From Deltaproteobacteria bacterium (GTDB lineage Bacteria; Myxococcota_A; UBA9042; PHBI01; JACKFB01): a stretch of 64,000 nt of DNA. The notes beneath the pieces were generated by a model. That model ran no database searches. It worked only from the letters and a program-made list of their open reading frames with translations, and was not told the DNA's origin. The DNA lies in NCBI GenBank assembly GCA_020632695.1, contig JACKFB010000010.1:62001-126000 (forward strand), given 5' to 3'. Shown one piece after another: positions 34,186 to 45,358 of the stretch (its first letter is position 1; the number at the start of each line of letters is the position of its first letter). A program made the translations under genes and the position numbers.

Positions 34186-37100
34186 CTACTCGAAGATCGA
34201 CATGATGCCGGTGCCCAGGCCGGGGACTCCAGTCAGGCACTGGCCCTTCACGTCGTACCCGCACGTATGCTCCGGATCCAGGCACACCTGATCGCTCGGA
34301 CACATGGCGTCCGGTCCGGGCTCGCAGCTGCTCTGCGGGCAGAATGGCGGGAACTCTCCAGGCGGGGTCCACTTTCCATCGCCGTCGACGTCCAGGAGGA
34401 TCGCGTTGGTGATGGCCATCGGGAACACGGGGTAGAAGTCCGGCACCACCGGCGACGCGGTGAAGAAGCCCTGCAGCGCGGGGATGGCGCCGAAGGCCAG
34501 GGTGGCGGTCTGGCTGAGCTGCAGCTCGCCGAAGGAGATGTCCAGGTAGATCGGGCGCAGCAGGTTGCGCTCCTCCAGGCCCATGGCGATGACGGACACG
34601 AAGCCGTCCTGCTCGGGGGCCGTGAGCTCGAGCGGGGCGTCCCAGTCCACGACCACCTCGGGGCCGTGGCCCAGGTTCAGCACGCGCACCAGCTTGCCGG
34701 ACACGTAGACCTCGATGCGGTCGACACCGAACCAGCTCGCCGTCTGCACGCGCAGGTTCAGGGTCATCGGCTGCCCGGCCGTGACCTTGGCCACATCGCC
34801 GGGGATGGCGTCGCCGATGCTGACGTCGATGACCGGCCCGTAGGTGGGCAGCGCCCGGTGGTCGACCATGGCCTCGGCGACCTCGGCGGCGTCGATGTCC
34901 GGCGCGCGCGTCGCCGGGTTGCGCACCAGCGTGCGCGGGGTCCCCGGCTCGAGCGAATCGCCGTGCGAGTCGCTGGCCGCGGTGATGGTCACGTTGAGCC
35001 CGCGCTGCAACCAGAACATCCAGTCGTCGATGACGCCGTCGTGATCGGTACACGGCGTCGTGGCCAGCTCCTCGGGCAGGTCGCCCGGCTGCTCGGCGGG
35101 ATCGCACGCGTCGCCGTCGGTCTTGGCGTTGTAGACGTGGTTGAAGATCGCGTCCTGCTCGGCCGGGGTGCGCTCCAGGATGCTGCGGGCCGAGAGGAAG
35201 GCCAGGCGGCGCCGGTAGCGCATCGTGCAGTCGAAGAAGCGCTCGGTGGGATCGCAGGTGGTCAGCGGCTCGGTGCCCGTCAGCTCCGGGCAGGCCACCT
35301 CGAGCGCCGCGTAGTCGCCCTCGGCCGCCGCGTCGATGCGCGCCCGGCACCGGTTGTAGACGATGACGTCGCGGTTGGTGGGGATGCGCATGAGGTCGAA
35401 GCGCTTGGCGTTGAAGACCTCCATGGCGTCCCAGTCGCAGGTGGCCTGGCGAAACAACACGTTGCCCGCCTCCAGCTCCAGCAGCGAGCCCGAGCCGAAG
35501 CCCACCTTGGCGCGGTCGTAGTTCACCCGCTCCTGGGTGTAGGGGTTGACCCCGAGCTGGTCGACGTAGCCGAAGAACCCGTCGCGCGGATGCGCCATGA
35601 TGCGCACGCCGCGCGTCCCCTCCTGCACTCGCTCGCCCAAGACCCGCAACAATCCGGGCCCGTCCTGGCAGCTCCAATCGGGCGCGCCGTGGTCGGGGAT
35701 GGTCAGGGCGTCGTAGGCCAGCGGAAAGGCGATGAAGTGGCCCAGCTCGATGGTGGTCATCTCGACGCCGATGGAGGTCTGCAGCACGTCCTGCAGGCCC
35801 AGCTCGCGCACGGTGGGCCGCAGGTCGGTCACGACGTCGTGGTCGGTGCTGACCCCGAGGTCCAGGCCCTCCGCGGCGATGTTGGTGACGCGCTTGTCGA
35901 GCTTGAGCCCGGAGTCGTGGCTGGGCTCCTGGTGCAGGTGGAAGTCGCCGGCGATCCAGCCGTCGGTGTCCACCTCGTGGACCACCGTCAGCGCCTTGAC
36001 CACCTCCTCGCCGGGCCCCACCTCGAAGTCGGCGACGCCGACCGAGTACTCGGTGCCGTGGCTGGCGAAGAGGCGATAGCGCCCCGGCTCGATGGTCTCC
36101 GAGCCCTCGCCCGTCGCCGTGCGGAACAGGTGCCGCACGCCGGCGCCGAGACGCCCCTCGCCCAGGTAGGGCCGCCGCAGGCCGTCGCCGTCGAGCAGCT
36201 CACCGTCGGCGTCGCGGCTCACCAGGGTCAGCTTGGCCGCGATGAGCCGGCCCTGCGAGTCGGTGATGCGCCAGGTCAGGCGCGCGGGCGCAGGCACCAC
36301 CGGCGCGTAGCGCACGGTCTCCCCCTCGACGATCGTGATGCGGCTCACCTCCGAGGTCGAGGTCCGGTCCTCGTTGGTGGCCACCACCAGGTAGGTGCCC
36401 GGCGGCATGGTGGCGTGGAAGTCGCCGTCCTCGACGGGATCCAGACCCACGTCGGCGTCGATGGCGTTGAGCAGCCCCGGCGTGCCGTTGGCGCGATAGT
36501 TGGCGTCGGCGATCTCGTTGACGCTGGCGAAGGTCCGCGTCGGGTCGGGGTCGTTGAAGACGAACACGTGGGCGTTCTTCTCGGCCTCGCGCTGAGCCCC
36601 CAACACCACGCCCTTCAGGGTGCCCACCGGCGTCTGACGTGCGGCGTAGACGATGTCGGCCACCGACGCGATGTCGCCCTGCCCGACCGCGAAGTAGCGC
36701 TCCCAACTCCACGAGCTGATCTGGTCGCAGGCCTCGTCGTCGGCGTTGTCCTCCGAGCAGGTGCGGGCGGCGGTCGTGAACGCGGTGGTCGACGAGGTGA
36801 TGAGCGGCACCAGCACGCGGGGGTCGGTCTCGCCCGGGGGGTTGACCGTGAAGTAGCCGTAGGAGACCTCGCCTCCGGCGGCGGCCATGAAGTCGAGGCT
36901 GAGCGGCTGGGTGAAGGTGTCGCGCCCCAGGAAGAGCTGGTCGAAGATGAGGCGCGTCTCGTCGAAGCCCATCTGGGGAGCGAAGAGGTTGTTCTGCCCG
37001 CCGAAGAAGACGAAGTCCCCGCCGATGATGCCGGCCGTGGTGCCGGCGCCCGAGTCGCCCAGCAGCCCGAGGAAGAGCGGCTGGGACTCGCGGAAGTTCT

Positions 37101-37785
37101 CGAGCGGCAGCGGCTCGTCGGTCGAGCACTGGCACACGGGGCAGCCGTCACTGTCGAAGCGCAGCCCGCCGGCGCAGTCGAGATCGCAGGTGAAGTTCGC
37201 GTCGCAGCTCGTCGGCGCCTCGCTGCGGCGCGCCGTGCTCACCATGCGGACGTAGGGCTTGCCCGGCTCGAGGATGTAGTCGGTCGAGACCTCCAGGTGG
37301 GTCTTCAGGTTGCCGAAGAAGAGCGACAGCGCCTCGTCCTGGAACACGCGGAGCGCGTCGAGGATGAACTGGCCCTCGCCGGTGACGCGCACCACCGCCG
37401 ACTCGCCGTCGGAGCCATCCTGGATGATGGAGATCTCCGACTCGTCGGGGCGCGGCGTCAGCAGGTTGGCGAAGGGGAACACCTCGGAGAGCTGATCGTG
37501 GCCGTTGCCGTTGCGAAAGCGCGCGTCGGTGCGCTGGAGGTCGGCGTCCACGAGCGTCCCACCGAAGATCCCGGGCCCCGGCGACGCCTTCACGTCGAGG
37601 ACCGCGATGCGGATGCGGTCGTTCTCGAGGATGAAGTCCCCCACCCGCGCCATCGCGACGTCGCCGCCGATGAGCTGGTCGGGCGACTCCGCGCGGTAGG
37701 CGCGCAGGGTGGTCACGTCGTCCTTGCAGGCCGGGACGGCCAGGACGAGCGACGCGGTCAGCAGCGAGAGGGCGCGGCGGTTCAC
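34186..37785 (-). CDS. Secreted PHP-family metallohydrolase (CehA/McbA-like), lipoprotein
   Basis: The 1,199-residue protein starts with a lipobox-type signal (VLAVPAC, about residue 21). Residues 30-590 are beta-rich, with an antistasin-like Cys cluster (about 195-220: FTCDLDCAGGLRFDSDG then CPVCQC) and an EEVVKALTVVHEVDTDGW linker. From about 603 a PHP-type hydrolase core shows HLHQEPSHDSG, VSTDHDVVTD (643), MAHPRDGFF (728) and ASDSHGD (936), the His/Asp metal ligands of PHP phosphoesterases and of CehA/McbA relatives. A C-terminal Cys module (SCEPGPDAMCPSDQVC) ends the protein. The GTG at 37785 overlaps the porin stop by 4 bases. Extracytoplasmic hydrolysis of a phosphoester or related bond is inferred; the substrate is unknown. 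Confidence 0.85.
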   Translation of the reverse strand: MNRRALSLLTASLVLAVPACKDDVTTLRAYRAESPDQLIGGDVAMARVGDFILENDRIRIAVLDVKASPGPGIFGGTLVDADLQRTDARFRNGNGHDQLSEVFPFANLLTPRPDESEISIIQDGSDGESAVVRVTGEGQFILDALRVFQDEALSLFFGNLKTHLEVSTDYILEPGKPYVRMVSTARRSEAPTSCDANFTCDLDCAGGLRFDSDGCPVCQCSTDEPLPLENFRESQPLFLGLLGDSGAGTTAGIIGGDFVFFGGQNNLFAPQMGFDETRLIFDQLFLGRDTFTQPLSLDFMAAAGGEVSYGYFTVNPPGETDPRVLVPLITSSTTAFTTAARTCSEDNADDEACDQISSWSWERYFAVGQGDIASVADIVYAARQTPVGTLKGVVLGAQREAEKNAHVFVFNDPDPTRTFASVNEIADANYRANGTPGLLNAIDADVGLDPVEDGDFHATMPPGTYLVVATNEDRTSTSEVSRITIVEGETVRYAPVVPAPARLTWRITDSQGRLIAAKLTLVSRDADGELLDGDGLRRPYLGEGRLGAGVRHLFRTATGEGSETIEPGRYRLFASHGTEYSVGVADFEVGPGEEVVKALTVVHEVDTDGWIAGDFHLHQEPSHDSGLKLDKRVTNIAAEGLDLGVSTDHDVVTDLRPTVRELGLQDVLQTSIGVEMTTIELGHFIAFPLAYDALTIPDHGAPDWSCQDGPGLLRVLGERVQEGTRGVRIMAHPRDGFFGYVDQLGVNPYTQERVNYDRAKVGFGSGSLLELEAGNVLFRQATCDWDAMEVFNAKRFDLMRIPTNRDVIVYNRCRARIDAAAEGDYAALEVACPELTGTEPLTTCDPTERFFDCTMRYRRRLAFLSARSILERTPAEQDAIFNHVYNAKTDGDACDPAEQPGDLPEELATTPCTDHDGVIDDWMFWLQRGLNVTITAASDSHGDSLEPGTPRTLVRNPATRAPDIDAAEVAEAMVDHRALPTYGPVIDVSIGDAIPGDVAKVTAGQPMTLNLRVQTASWFGVDRIEVYVSGKLVRVLNLGHGPEVVVDWDAPLELTAPEQDGFVSVIAMGLEERNLLRPIYLDISFGELQLSQTATLAFGAIPALQGFFTASPVVPDFYPVFPMAITNAILLDVDGDGKWTPPGEFPPFCPQSSCEPGPDAMCPSDQVCLDPEHTCGYDVKGQCLTGVPGLGTGIMSIFE

Positions 37786-38936
37786 AGCGAGAACTGGAGC
37801 GTCAGGAGCAGGGTCTGGTTGTCGCGGTCCACACCCTCGAGCTCGACGCGATGGGTGTAGTCCAGCATCGCCTTCAGGTGATGCCGGTGCCAGTAGTACT
37901 GAACGCCGCCGGCCAGCACCAGCTCGTCGCCGTTGTTGTCGGCGTCGCGGTTGTCGTCCAGCAGCTCGGCGCGCACGGCCAGGCCGAGGTTGGCGGCGGC
38001 GATGTAGTAGCCGAGCTCGGTCATGAAGGCGTGGCGATCGATGGAGGCGGGGATCGTCGCCGTGGTCGTCGGCACCGACTTGGGCTCGGCGGTGTCCGCG
38101 ATGTACTCGGCGAGGAAGTGGAGGCCGGCGATCTTCAGGCCGAGGTCCACCTCCCAGCCGGCGCTCTTCGTGGTCTTGCCGTCGCTGTAGTAGAGCGCCG
38201 CGCCGACGCCCACGCGCAGCCCGCCGCCGGAGAGGTCCGCGACGTCCTTGCCGAGCGCGCCGAGGGGCTCCAGCGAGAGGCGACCGGCGAAGGCGAGCTT
38301 GTTGAAGCGGTTGCCGTCGAAGCCGCTGTTCTCGGCGTAGCCCTCGTGGAAGTTCGTCTTGCGCTCGAAGCCGTTGTAGGCGCCGATCGCGTAGCTGATG
38401 AGCCCGCCCAGCTCGCCCTCGAGGGTGAGCCCCACCTGCCGGAAGGGCGCGAGCGCCTGGACCCCCAGCGGGCGCTCGGACAGGGTGCCGCGGCCCGAGC
38501 CGTACAGGGCGAAGCGGGAGAACGGCACCTTGTGGGCGCCGAGGGTGAAGCCCAACGTCGGGAAGCGGCGGTAGCCGATCCAGGCGTCCAGCAGCTCCAC
38601 GCTCTTGCCGGCCGTGAGGTCGATGCTCAGCGCGTAGTCGATGGCGCCCCAGGCCCAGCCCTCGACGCCGAGGCGCGCGCGGCGCAGGCGGAACCCGATC
38701 TGCTCGGCCGGGTCGCCGTCCTGCAGCAGGTTGTCGTCGCCAGCGAAGAGCGCGACCTGGGCCTGCAGGAGTCCATAGAGGGTGACCTGCGCGAAGCCTC
38801 CGTCGATGGTGACGAGGTCGCCCGCGTCGGCGGCGCTCTGGCGGTCGTCGGCGGCGCTGGCCGGGACCGCGGAAAGACACAGCGATGACGCGATGATGAG
38901 CGCGGCGGCGGTGACCCGCTGGGGGCTGGAACTCAC
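37782..38936 (-). CDS. Phosphate-selective-porin-like outer-membrane protein
   Basis: The 384-residue protein has a signal peptide (cleavage near ASA) and a barrel of the porin O/P type. Marks are VTLYGLLQAQ near the N-terminus, FRLRRARLGVEGWAWGAIDYALSID, the segment GAHKVPFSRF, and a C-terminal strand ending FSL. The GTG at 38936 is 8 bases after GGAGG. It is translated in coupling with the PHP hydrolase, so a porin is paired with an exported phosphoesterase-like enzyme; joint nutrient capture is inferred. OprP/OprO selectivity Lys arrays cannot be confirmed by eye. Confidence 0.85.
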   Translation of the reverse strand: MSSSPQRVTAAALIIASSLCLSAVPASAADDRQSAADAGDLVTIDGGFAQVTLYGLLQAQVALFAGDDNLLQDGDPAEQIGFRLRRARLGVEGWAWGAIDYALSIDLTAGKSVELLDAWIGYRRFPTLGFTLGAHKVPFSRFALYGSGRGTLSERPLGVQALAPFRQVGLTLEGELGGLISYAIGAYNGFERKTNFHEGYAENSGFDGNRFNKLAFAGRLSLEPLGALGKDVADLSGGGLRVGVGAALYYSDGKTTKSAGWEVDLGLKIAGLHFLAEYIADTAEPKSVPTTTATIPASIDRHAFMTELGYYIAAANLGLAVRAELLDDNRDADNNGDELVLAGGVQYYWHRHHLKAMLDYTHRVELEGVDRDNQTLLLTLQFSL

Positions 38937-39062
38937 GGTCGATCCCTCCTCGAGGCTTGAAGCGCGGCGAAGTTAGCGCGTATCGCCGCCCCTTGGAAGC
39001 CGACAGATGGCGCGCTGCGGAGGGCTCGCCTCGAGGCGCGCAACCAGGCCGCTGGGGCGGGC

Positions 39063-39899
39063 TCAGTCGGCTCGTACGAAGCGCCGCGAGACCCTCATGC
39101 GCCAGTCCACTCCGACGATCTCGCCCTCGCCGAAGGCCTCCCAGACGTTCTCGTCGATGACCGGCTCGCTCGACATGATGAGGTGATTGACGAAGCCGGT
39201 CGTCGTAGGCGCCTCGCACACGTCGGCGAAGTGCGGGCACAGGTCCCGGTCCGCGCAGCGCCCCTTGTGCGTCGACCAGTAGAGCTCCTTTCCCCAGCGC
39301 ACCGCCGCCATCGTGAGGCCGTCGGTCACCATCAGGGTCAGCAGCGCCGGCGACGGCGCCCCCTCGACGTCGGCGATGGCCCGCACCGCCTGCACGGTGC
39401 GGCTCAGCGCCTCGGAGACGACCTCCACCCCGAAGCGCTGCGACAGCGGCGCGTCCTGGGACAGGTGGGTGAGGAAGAGGAAGAAGATCCGCTCGCTGTC
39501 GGTGTCGCCCAGGATGAAGGGGCGCAGGCGCGGGGCGACCGCCGCCTCGATGGCGTCGCGGCAGCGCGCGAACTCCGGGATGTCGCCGTTGTGGGCGAAG
39601 GTCCAGCGCCCGTGCTGGAAGGGGTGGCAGTTGAGCACGTTGAGCTCGCCCACCGTGGCCTTGCGCACGTGGGCCAGCACGGTCTGCGACGAGACCACGC
39701 CGCTGACCCGGCGGAACAGGTGGTCGTTGAGCGCGGTGTCGGCGCTGCGGGTCACGTGCGGCGCCTCGTCCACGTAGTAGGCGACGCCCCAGCCGTCGGG
39801 GTGACGCTCACTCTGGGCGGCCAGCGCGTTGTCGGCGTTGACCAGCGAGCGGTGGACCTGGCTGGAGATGACGCTGCGGAATCCGAAGAGCCTGCACAT
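39063..39899 (-). CDS. Class II glutamine amidotransferase (YafJ-type)
   Basis: The 278-residue protein begins MCRLFGFRS, placing the nucleophilic Cys at position 2 after Met removal, as in Ntn-type glutamine amidotransferases. HPDGWGVAYY, VLAHVRKATVG, NCHPFQHGRWTFAHNGDI and DTDSERIFF are conserved in the YafJ family. There is no second synthase domain, so the ammonia acceptor is unknown. Four Cys in a C-terminal segment (GRCADRDLCPHFADVCEA) may form a structural or metal site. The reading frame extends upstream without evidence of coding. The acyl-CoA dehydrogenase gene lies 68 bases upstream on the same strand. Confidence 0.9.
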   Translation of the reverse strand: MCRLFGFRSVISSQVHRSLVNADNALAAQSERHPDGWGVAYYVDEAPHVTRSADTALNDHLFRRVSGVVSSQTVLAHVRKATVGELNVLNCHPFQHGRWTFAHNGDIPEFARCRDAIEAAVAPRLRPFILGDTDSERIFFLFLTHLSQDAPLSQRFGVEVVSEALSRTVQAVRAIADVEGAPSPALLTLMVTDGLTMAAVRWGKELYWSTHKGRCADRDLCPHFADVCEAPTTTGFVNHLIMSSEPVIDENVWEAFGEGEIVGVDWRMRVSRRFVRAD

Positions 39900-39967
39900 G
39901 CGGCGACGATACCAGGGTCGATGGCCCGGCGCTCGCCCCATGGCGGGGCGCCGGGCCACCGCGCCTG

Positions 39968-41809
39968 TCAGAGCACCACGGTGAGGGCGCTGCGATCCTC
40001 GCTCTGGATCGACATGAGGTTCGCGTGCACGCGCGGCATCACCTGATGCACGAAGAACTGCGCGGTGTTCATCTTGCCGTGGAGGAAGCGCGCCTCGGCG
40101 TCGTCCTCCAGGACGCGCCCCAGCTCCTCGGTCAGCTCGACGACCTCCGCCTTCTGCATGCGCGTGTCGTAGAGCTTCTTGGCGACGATGGCCTGCTTGA
40201 TGAGCAGCCACGCCACCACGGTGTCGCCGAACATCTGCAGGAAGGGCGTCGCGTGCAGCGCCGAGTACTCGATGTCGCCCTTCATCATGCGCTGGCCGAA
40301 GCCCATCGCCACCTGGGCCACCGCGTCGCGCGCCTTGGCCACGGCGGCGATCTCGCGGCTGAAGGCGCCGTCCTTGGCCGGCCCGTTGAGGGTCTTGTTG
40401 ATCTCGTTGAGCATGGCCATCATCATCACGCCGCCGCCGCGGGCGACCTTGCGGCCCAGCAGATCCAGGGCCTGCACGCCGTTGGTGCCCTCGTAGAGGC
40501 TGGCGATCTTGGCGTCGCGCAGCACCTGCTCGATGGCGTACTCGCGGATGTAGCCGTAGCCGCCGTGGACCTGCACCCCGAGCTCGGCGGCGCGGAAGGC
40601 CTCGTCCGAGCTCCACGCCTTGACCAGGGGCACGAGGATCTCGAGCTGGTGCTGCCAGTGCTTCTGGTCGGTCTCGTGGTCGGCCACGGTGGACCGGTCG
40701 TGGCAGTAGCTGGCGTAGTAGGTCATCGCCCGCGCGCCCTCGGCCACCGACTTCATGTACATCAGGTTCCGGCGCACGTCCGGGTGCTCGATGATCGCGA
40801 CCCGCGGCGCGTCGGCCTTGCGGCTGTCGCGGATGTGCGTGCCCTGGATGCGCTCGCGGGCGTAGGCCACCGAGAGCTGATAGGCCGCGTTGGCCAGGCC
40901 GACCCCCTGCACGCCCACGGCGATGCGGGCCTCGTTCATCATCTTGAACATGCACTGCAGGCCACGCCCGCGCTCGCCGATGAGCCAGCCCTCGCAGTCG
41001 TTGTCCTCGCCGAAGGCCAGCTGGCAGGTCGGGGAGGCGTGGATGCCCAGCTTCTCCTCGATGGCGATGGTCGCGACGTCGTTGTACTTCAGCGAGCCGT
41101 CAGCGCCCACGCGCATGCGCGGCACGATGAAGAGCGTGATGTCGGAGTCGCCGGCGACCTTGGCCAGCACCATGTGCACGATGTTCTCGGTGAGGTCCTG
41201 GTCGCCGGCCGAGATGAAGATCTTCTGGCCGCGGATCTTGTAGAAGCCCGGCCTGCCGTCGATGGGCTGCGCCGTCGTCTTCAGGTCCGGCACCGCGGTG
41301 CCCGCGTTGGGCTCGGTCAGGCACATGGTCCCCGACCAGACGCCCTCGAGCATCTTCTGGACGTAGAGCGCCTTCTGGTCGGTGGTGCCGAACTCACAGA
41401 TGAGGCCCAGGGCGCCCATGGTGAGGCCCGGCGTGAAGAGGAACGAGACGTTGGCTGCGGTGAAGAGGTCCTGCACGGCCGTGTTGACGGTGACGGGCAG
41501 GCCCTGGCCGCCGTGCTCCTGGGCGATGGGCAGGCCGTTCCAGCCCGCCTCGGAGTAAGCCTTGTACGCGGCCTTCCAGCCCTCGGGCAGCCGCACCCGG
41601 CCGTTCTCGAAGACCAGGCCGACGCGATCGCCCTGCTCGTTGAGCGGGTGCAGGAGCTTGCGCGACTGGTCCTCGGCGGCGTCGACGATGTCTCCGAAGA
41701 GCTCGGCGTCGAACTCGCCGAAGCGCTCGAACCGGGTCAGCGCGCCCAGGTCGAGGAAGTCGAAGAGATTGAAGCGGATGTCGCGCATGTCCACATGAAA
41801 TTCGCTCAC
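39968..41809 (-). CDS. Acyl-CoA dehydrogenase (long form with C-terminal extension)
   Basis: The 613-residue flavoprotein is about 200 residues longer than a short ACAD, like the group with a C-terminal acetyl-CoA-dehydrogenase-like extension. It oxidises acyl-CoA at the alpha-beta position in fatty-acid or amino-acid breakdown. MCLTEPNAGTAV marks the FAD site and SLYEGTNGVQALDLLGRKV the catalytic Glu and FAD-binding segment. The GTG at 41809 is chosen because AAGGAGG lies 7 bases upstream, while the ATG at 41815 is only 1 base from it. The substrate chain length cannot be read from the sequence. Together with mce it suggests active acyl-CoA metabolism. Confidence 0.92.
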   Translation of the reverse strand: MSEFHVDMRDIRFNLFDFLDLGALTRFERFGEFDAELFGDIVDAAEDQSRKLLHPLNEQGDRVGLVFENGRVRLPEGWKAAYKAYSEAGWNGLPIAQEHGGQGLPVTVNTAVQDLFTAANVSFLFTPGLTMGALGLICEFGTTDQKALYVQKMLEGVWSGTMCLTEPNAGTAVPDLKTTAQPIDGRPGFYKIRGQKIFISAGDQDLTENIVHMVLAKVAGDSDITLFIVPRMRVGADGSLKYNDVATIAIEEKLGIHASPTCQLAFGEDNDCEGWLIGERGRGLQCMFKMMNEARIAVGVQGVGLANAAYQLSVAYARERIQGTHIRDSRKADAPRVAIIEHPDVRRNLMYMKSVAEGARAMTYYASYCHDRSTVADHETDQKHWQHQLEILVPLVKAWSSDEAFRAAELGVQVHGGYGYIREYAIEQVLRDAKIASLYEGTNGVQALDLLGRKVARGGGVMMMAMLNEINKTLNGPAKDGAFSREIAAVAKARDAVAQVAMGFGQRMMKGDIEYSALHATPFLQMFGDTVVAWLLIKQAIVAKKLYDTRMQKAEVVELTEELGRVLEDDAEARFLHGKMNTAQFFVHQVMPRVHANLMSIQSEDRSALTVVL

Positions 41810-41851
41810 GACCATTCCTCCTTGATCCGCGGCGCGGTGCGTCCGCGGGAG

Positions 41852-41881
41852 ACCATAGCGCCCGGGCCGGGCTCGGGGCAA
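41852..41881 (-). promoter_or_regulatory. Promoter candidate for the acyl-CoA dehydrogenase gene
   Basis: On the minus strand TTGCCC (plus 41876-41881) and TATGGT (plus 41852-41857) are separated by 18 bases, placing initiation about 35 bases before the GTG start. Each hexamer matches four of six consensus positions. Confidence 0.3.
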
Positions 41882-41973
41882 TGAAAATGAATGACGGCTC
41901 AATCAGTCGGCCGGCGGCACGGTGCGCGGCCCGCCAGGGGCTGCCACCACAGGCCGCGATCGCGGCGGGCGGG

Positions 41974-43020
41974 TCAGTCCCGGGTGAACAGGATGGCCGA
42001 GAGCACGCCGAGCGCGGCGCCCACGCCGTAGGAGATCCCCGCGACCGCCGGCTTCGACGAGTTCAGCTCGTAGCGGTCCGACGGGTAGTCCTTCTTCTCC
42101 TGGAGATAGCTGATCAGCGCCCAGGTCCCCACCCCGATGCCGGCGGCGGCGCCTCCAGCGCTGGCCCAGGCCCAGGGCCGCAGCTTGTGCGCCTTGGGCG
42201 GCTCCACGAAGGTGCAGGTCGCCACGGCCACCTCCCCGGCCACCACCACCACCTCGGCGTCCGCGCGCGCCTCGAAGCCCTTGAGGCAGGTGACGTGGTA
42301 GTTTCCCGGCGGCACCGCGCGCGGGTCGCTGACCGGCTTCTGGCGCTCCTCTCCGGTCATCGCGACGGTCTGCCCCTCGATGAGCACCCGCACCTTGTCC
42401 AGCGTCACCTGCGGCTCGGTGGCCACCCGCCACTGCCCCGACTGCGAGCGCAGCGACGCGATGATCGGCACCTCGATCGAGCCGCGCAGCTCCTGGGTGA
42501 TGGTCTCGGGCTCGCGGTGCGGCGCGCGCACGACGAAGGTGTGGCTGCCGCGCGGGAGCTGCACCTTCGCCGGCAGCGGCCGGTAGGGGCCGCCGTCGAT
42601 GGCCACCTCGGCGTCGGGCGCGTCGCTGCTGAGACGCACCGCGACGGGCTCGGCCAGCCGCGCCTCCACGTCGGCCCGCAGCCGTCGCACCTCCTTTCGC
42701 ACGTTGGCCGAGGTGGGCTGGATGCGGCTGAGCACAGCCCCCGCCTCCTCGGGCTCGCCGAGATCGAGGTGGCGGTTCGCGATCGACACGAGGATCGCGT
42801 CCGAGGGGAACGCCTCGTAGGCCTGCTGGAGCTTCTCCAGCGACCCGCGGATGTCGCCAGCCTCCTTGAGATCGCGGGCCTCGTTGTAGAGCTGCTTGGC
42901 CCGCGCCGGATCCTGGGCCGCCGAGGCGTGCGGGCAGGCGAGCGTGAGCAGCAGCAGAACGCTGGCGGCGGTTCGGAGGGCGCGCAGGGCGGTGAGGCCG
43001 GCGTCGTGAGAAGGGTTCAT
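41974..43020 (-). CDS. Exported TPR and PEGA-domain protein
   Basis: The 348-residue product has a signal peptide ending SASA, an N-terminal helical repeat segment (about 38-115, with QLYNEARDLKEAGDI and LVSIANRHLDLGEPEEAG typical of TPR), then PEGA-like beta domains (about 125-270) with PAKVQLPRGSHTFVV and PPGNYHVTCLKG. A hydrophobic region near the C-terminus (about 282-345) may form one or two membrane spans. The start is an ATG at 43020. The gene lies 83 bases after the Ser/Thr kinase gene on the same strand. TPR-PEGA proteins next to such kinases are common in myxobacteria, so a signalling partner role is inferred. Confidence 0.8.
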   Translation of the reverse strand: MNPSHDAGLTALRALRTAASVLLLLTLACPHASAAQDPARAKQLYNEARDLKEAGDIRGSLEKLQQAYEAFPSDAILVSIANRHLDLGEPEEAGAVLSRIQPTSANVRKEVRRLRADVEARLAEPVAVRLSSDAPDAEVAIDGGPYRPLPAKVQLPRGSHTFVVRAPHREPETITQELRGSIEVPIIASLRSQSGQWRVATEPQVTLDKVRVLIEGQTVAMTGEERQKPVSDPRAVPPGNYHVTCLKGFEARADAEVVVVAGEVAVATCTFVEPPKAHKLRPWAWASAGGAAAGIGVGTWALISYLQEKKDYPSDRYELNSSKPAVAGISYGVGAALGVLSAILFTRD

Positions 43021-43103
43021 CGAAGGGGTGCTCCGGGAGTCCGGGGAGGGGCTGGAGGGACGACCGCGGCGCGGCGCGTCGACGGATGAGCGACCACCGG
43101 CTT

Positions 43104-45230
<2,127 letters not shown>

Positions 45231-45266
45231 CCGCCCTCCTGAGCGTCGGATTCTACGGCGCGCCCG

Positions 45267-45294
45267 ATTCTATAGACCGCCAGCGCGCATGCAA
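45267..45294 (-). promoter_or_regulatory. Promoter candidate for the Ser/Thr kinase gene
   Basis: On the minus strand TAGAAT (plus 45267-45272) is preceded by 16 bases and TTGCAT (plus 45289-45294). Initiation about 30 bases upstream of the GTG would leave the AGGAGGG site in the leader. Confidence 0.4.
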
Positions 45295-45358
45295 ACCCTA
45301 TCGGCGGCGCCTGCTTGCCGATTGTAAGGCGCGGCCGGAGCTCGCCCGGCGCCCGGCG

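Noticed and set aside
30447..34205. Plus-strand ORF of 1,252 codons opposite the lamin-tail lipoprotein
   Set aside because: It has no motifs and is antisense to a gene with clear domains.
33289..37860. Long plus-strand ORF opposite the lamin-tail and PHP genes
   Set aside because: It spans two unrelated opposite-strand genes with no recognisable domain.
40025..41884. Plus-strand 619-codon ORF opposite the acyl-CoA dehydrogenase gene
   Set aside because: The opposite strand encodes clear ACAD motifs, and this frame is low-complexity.
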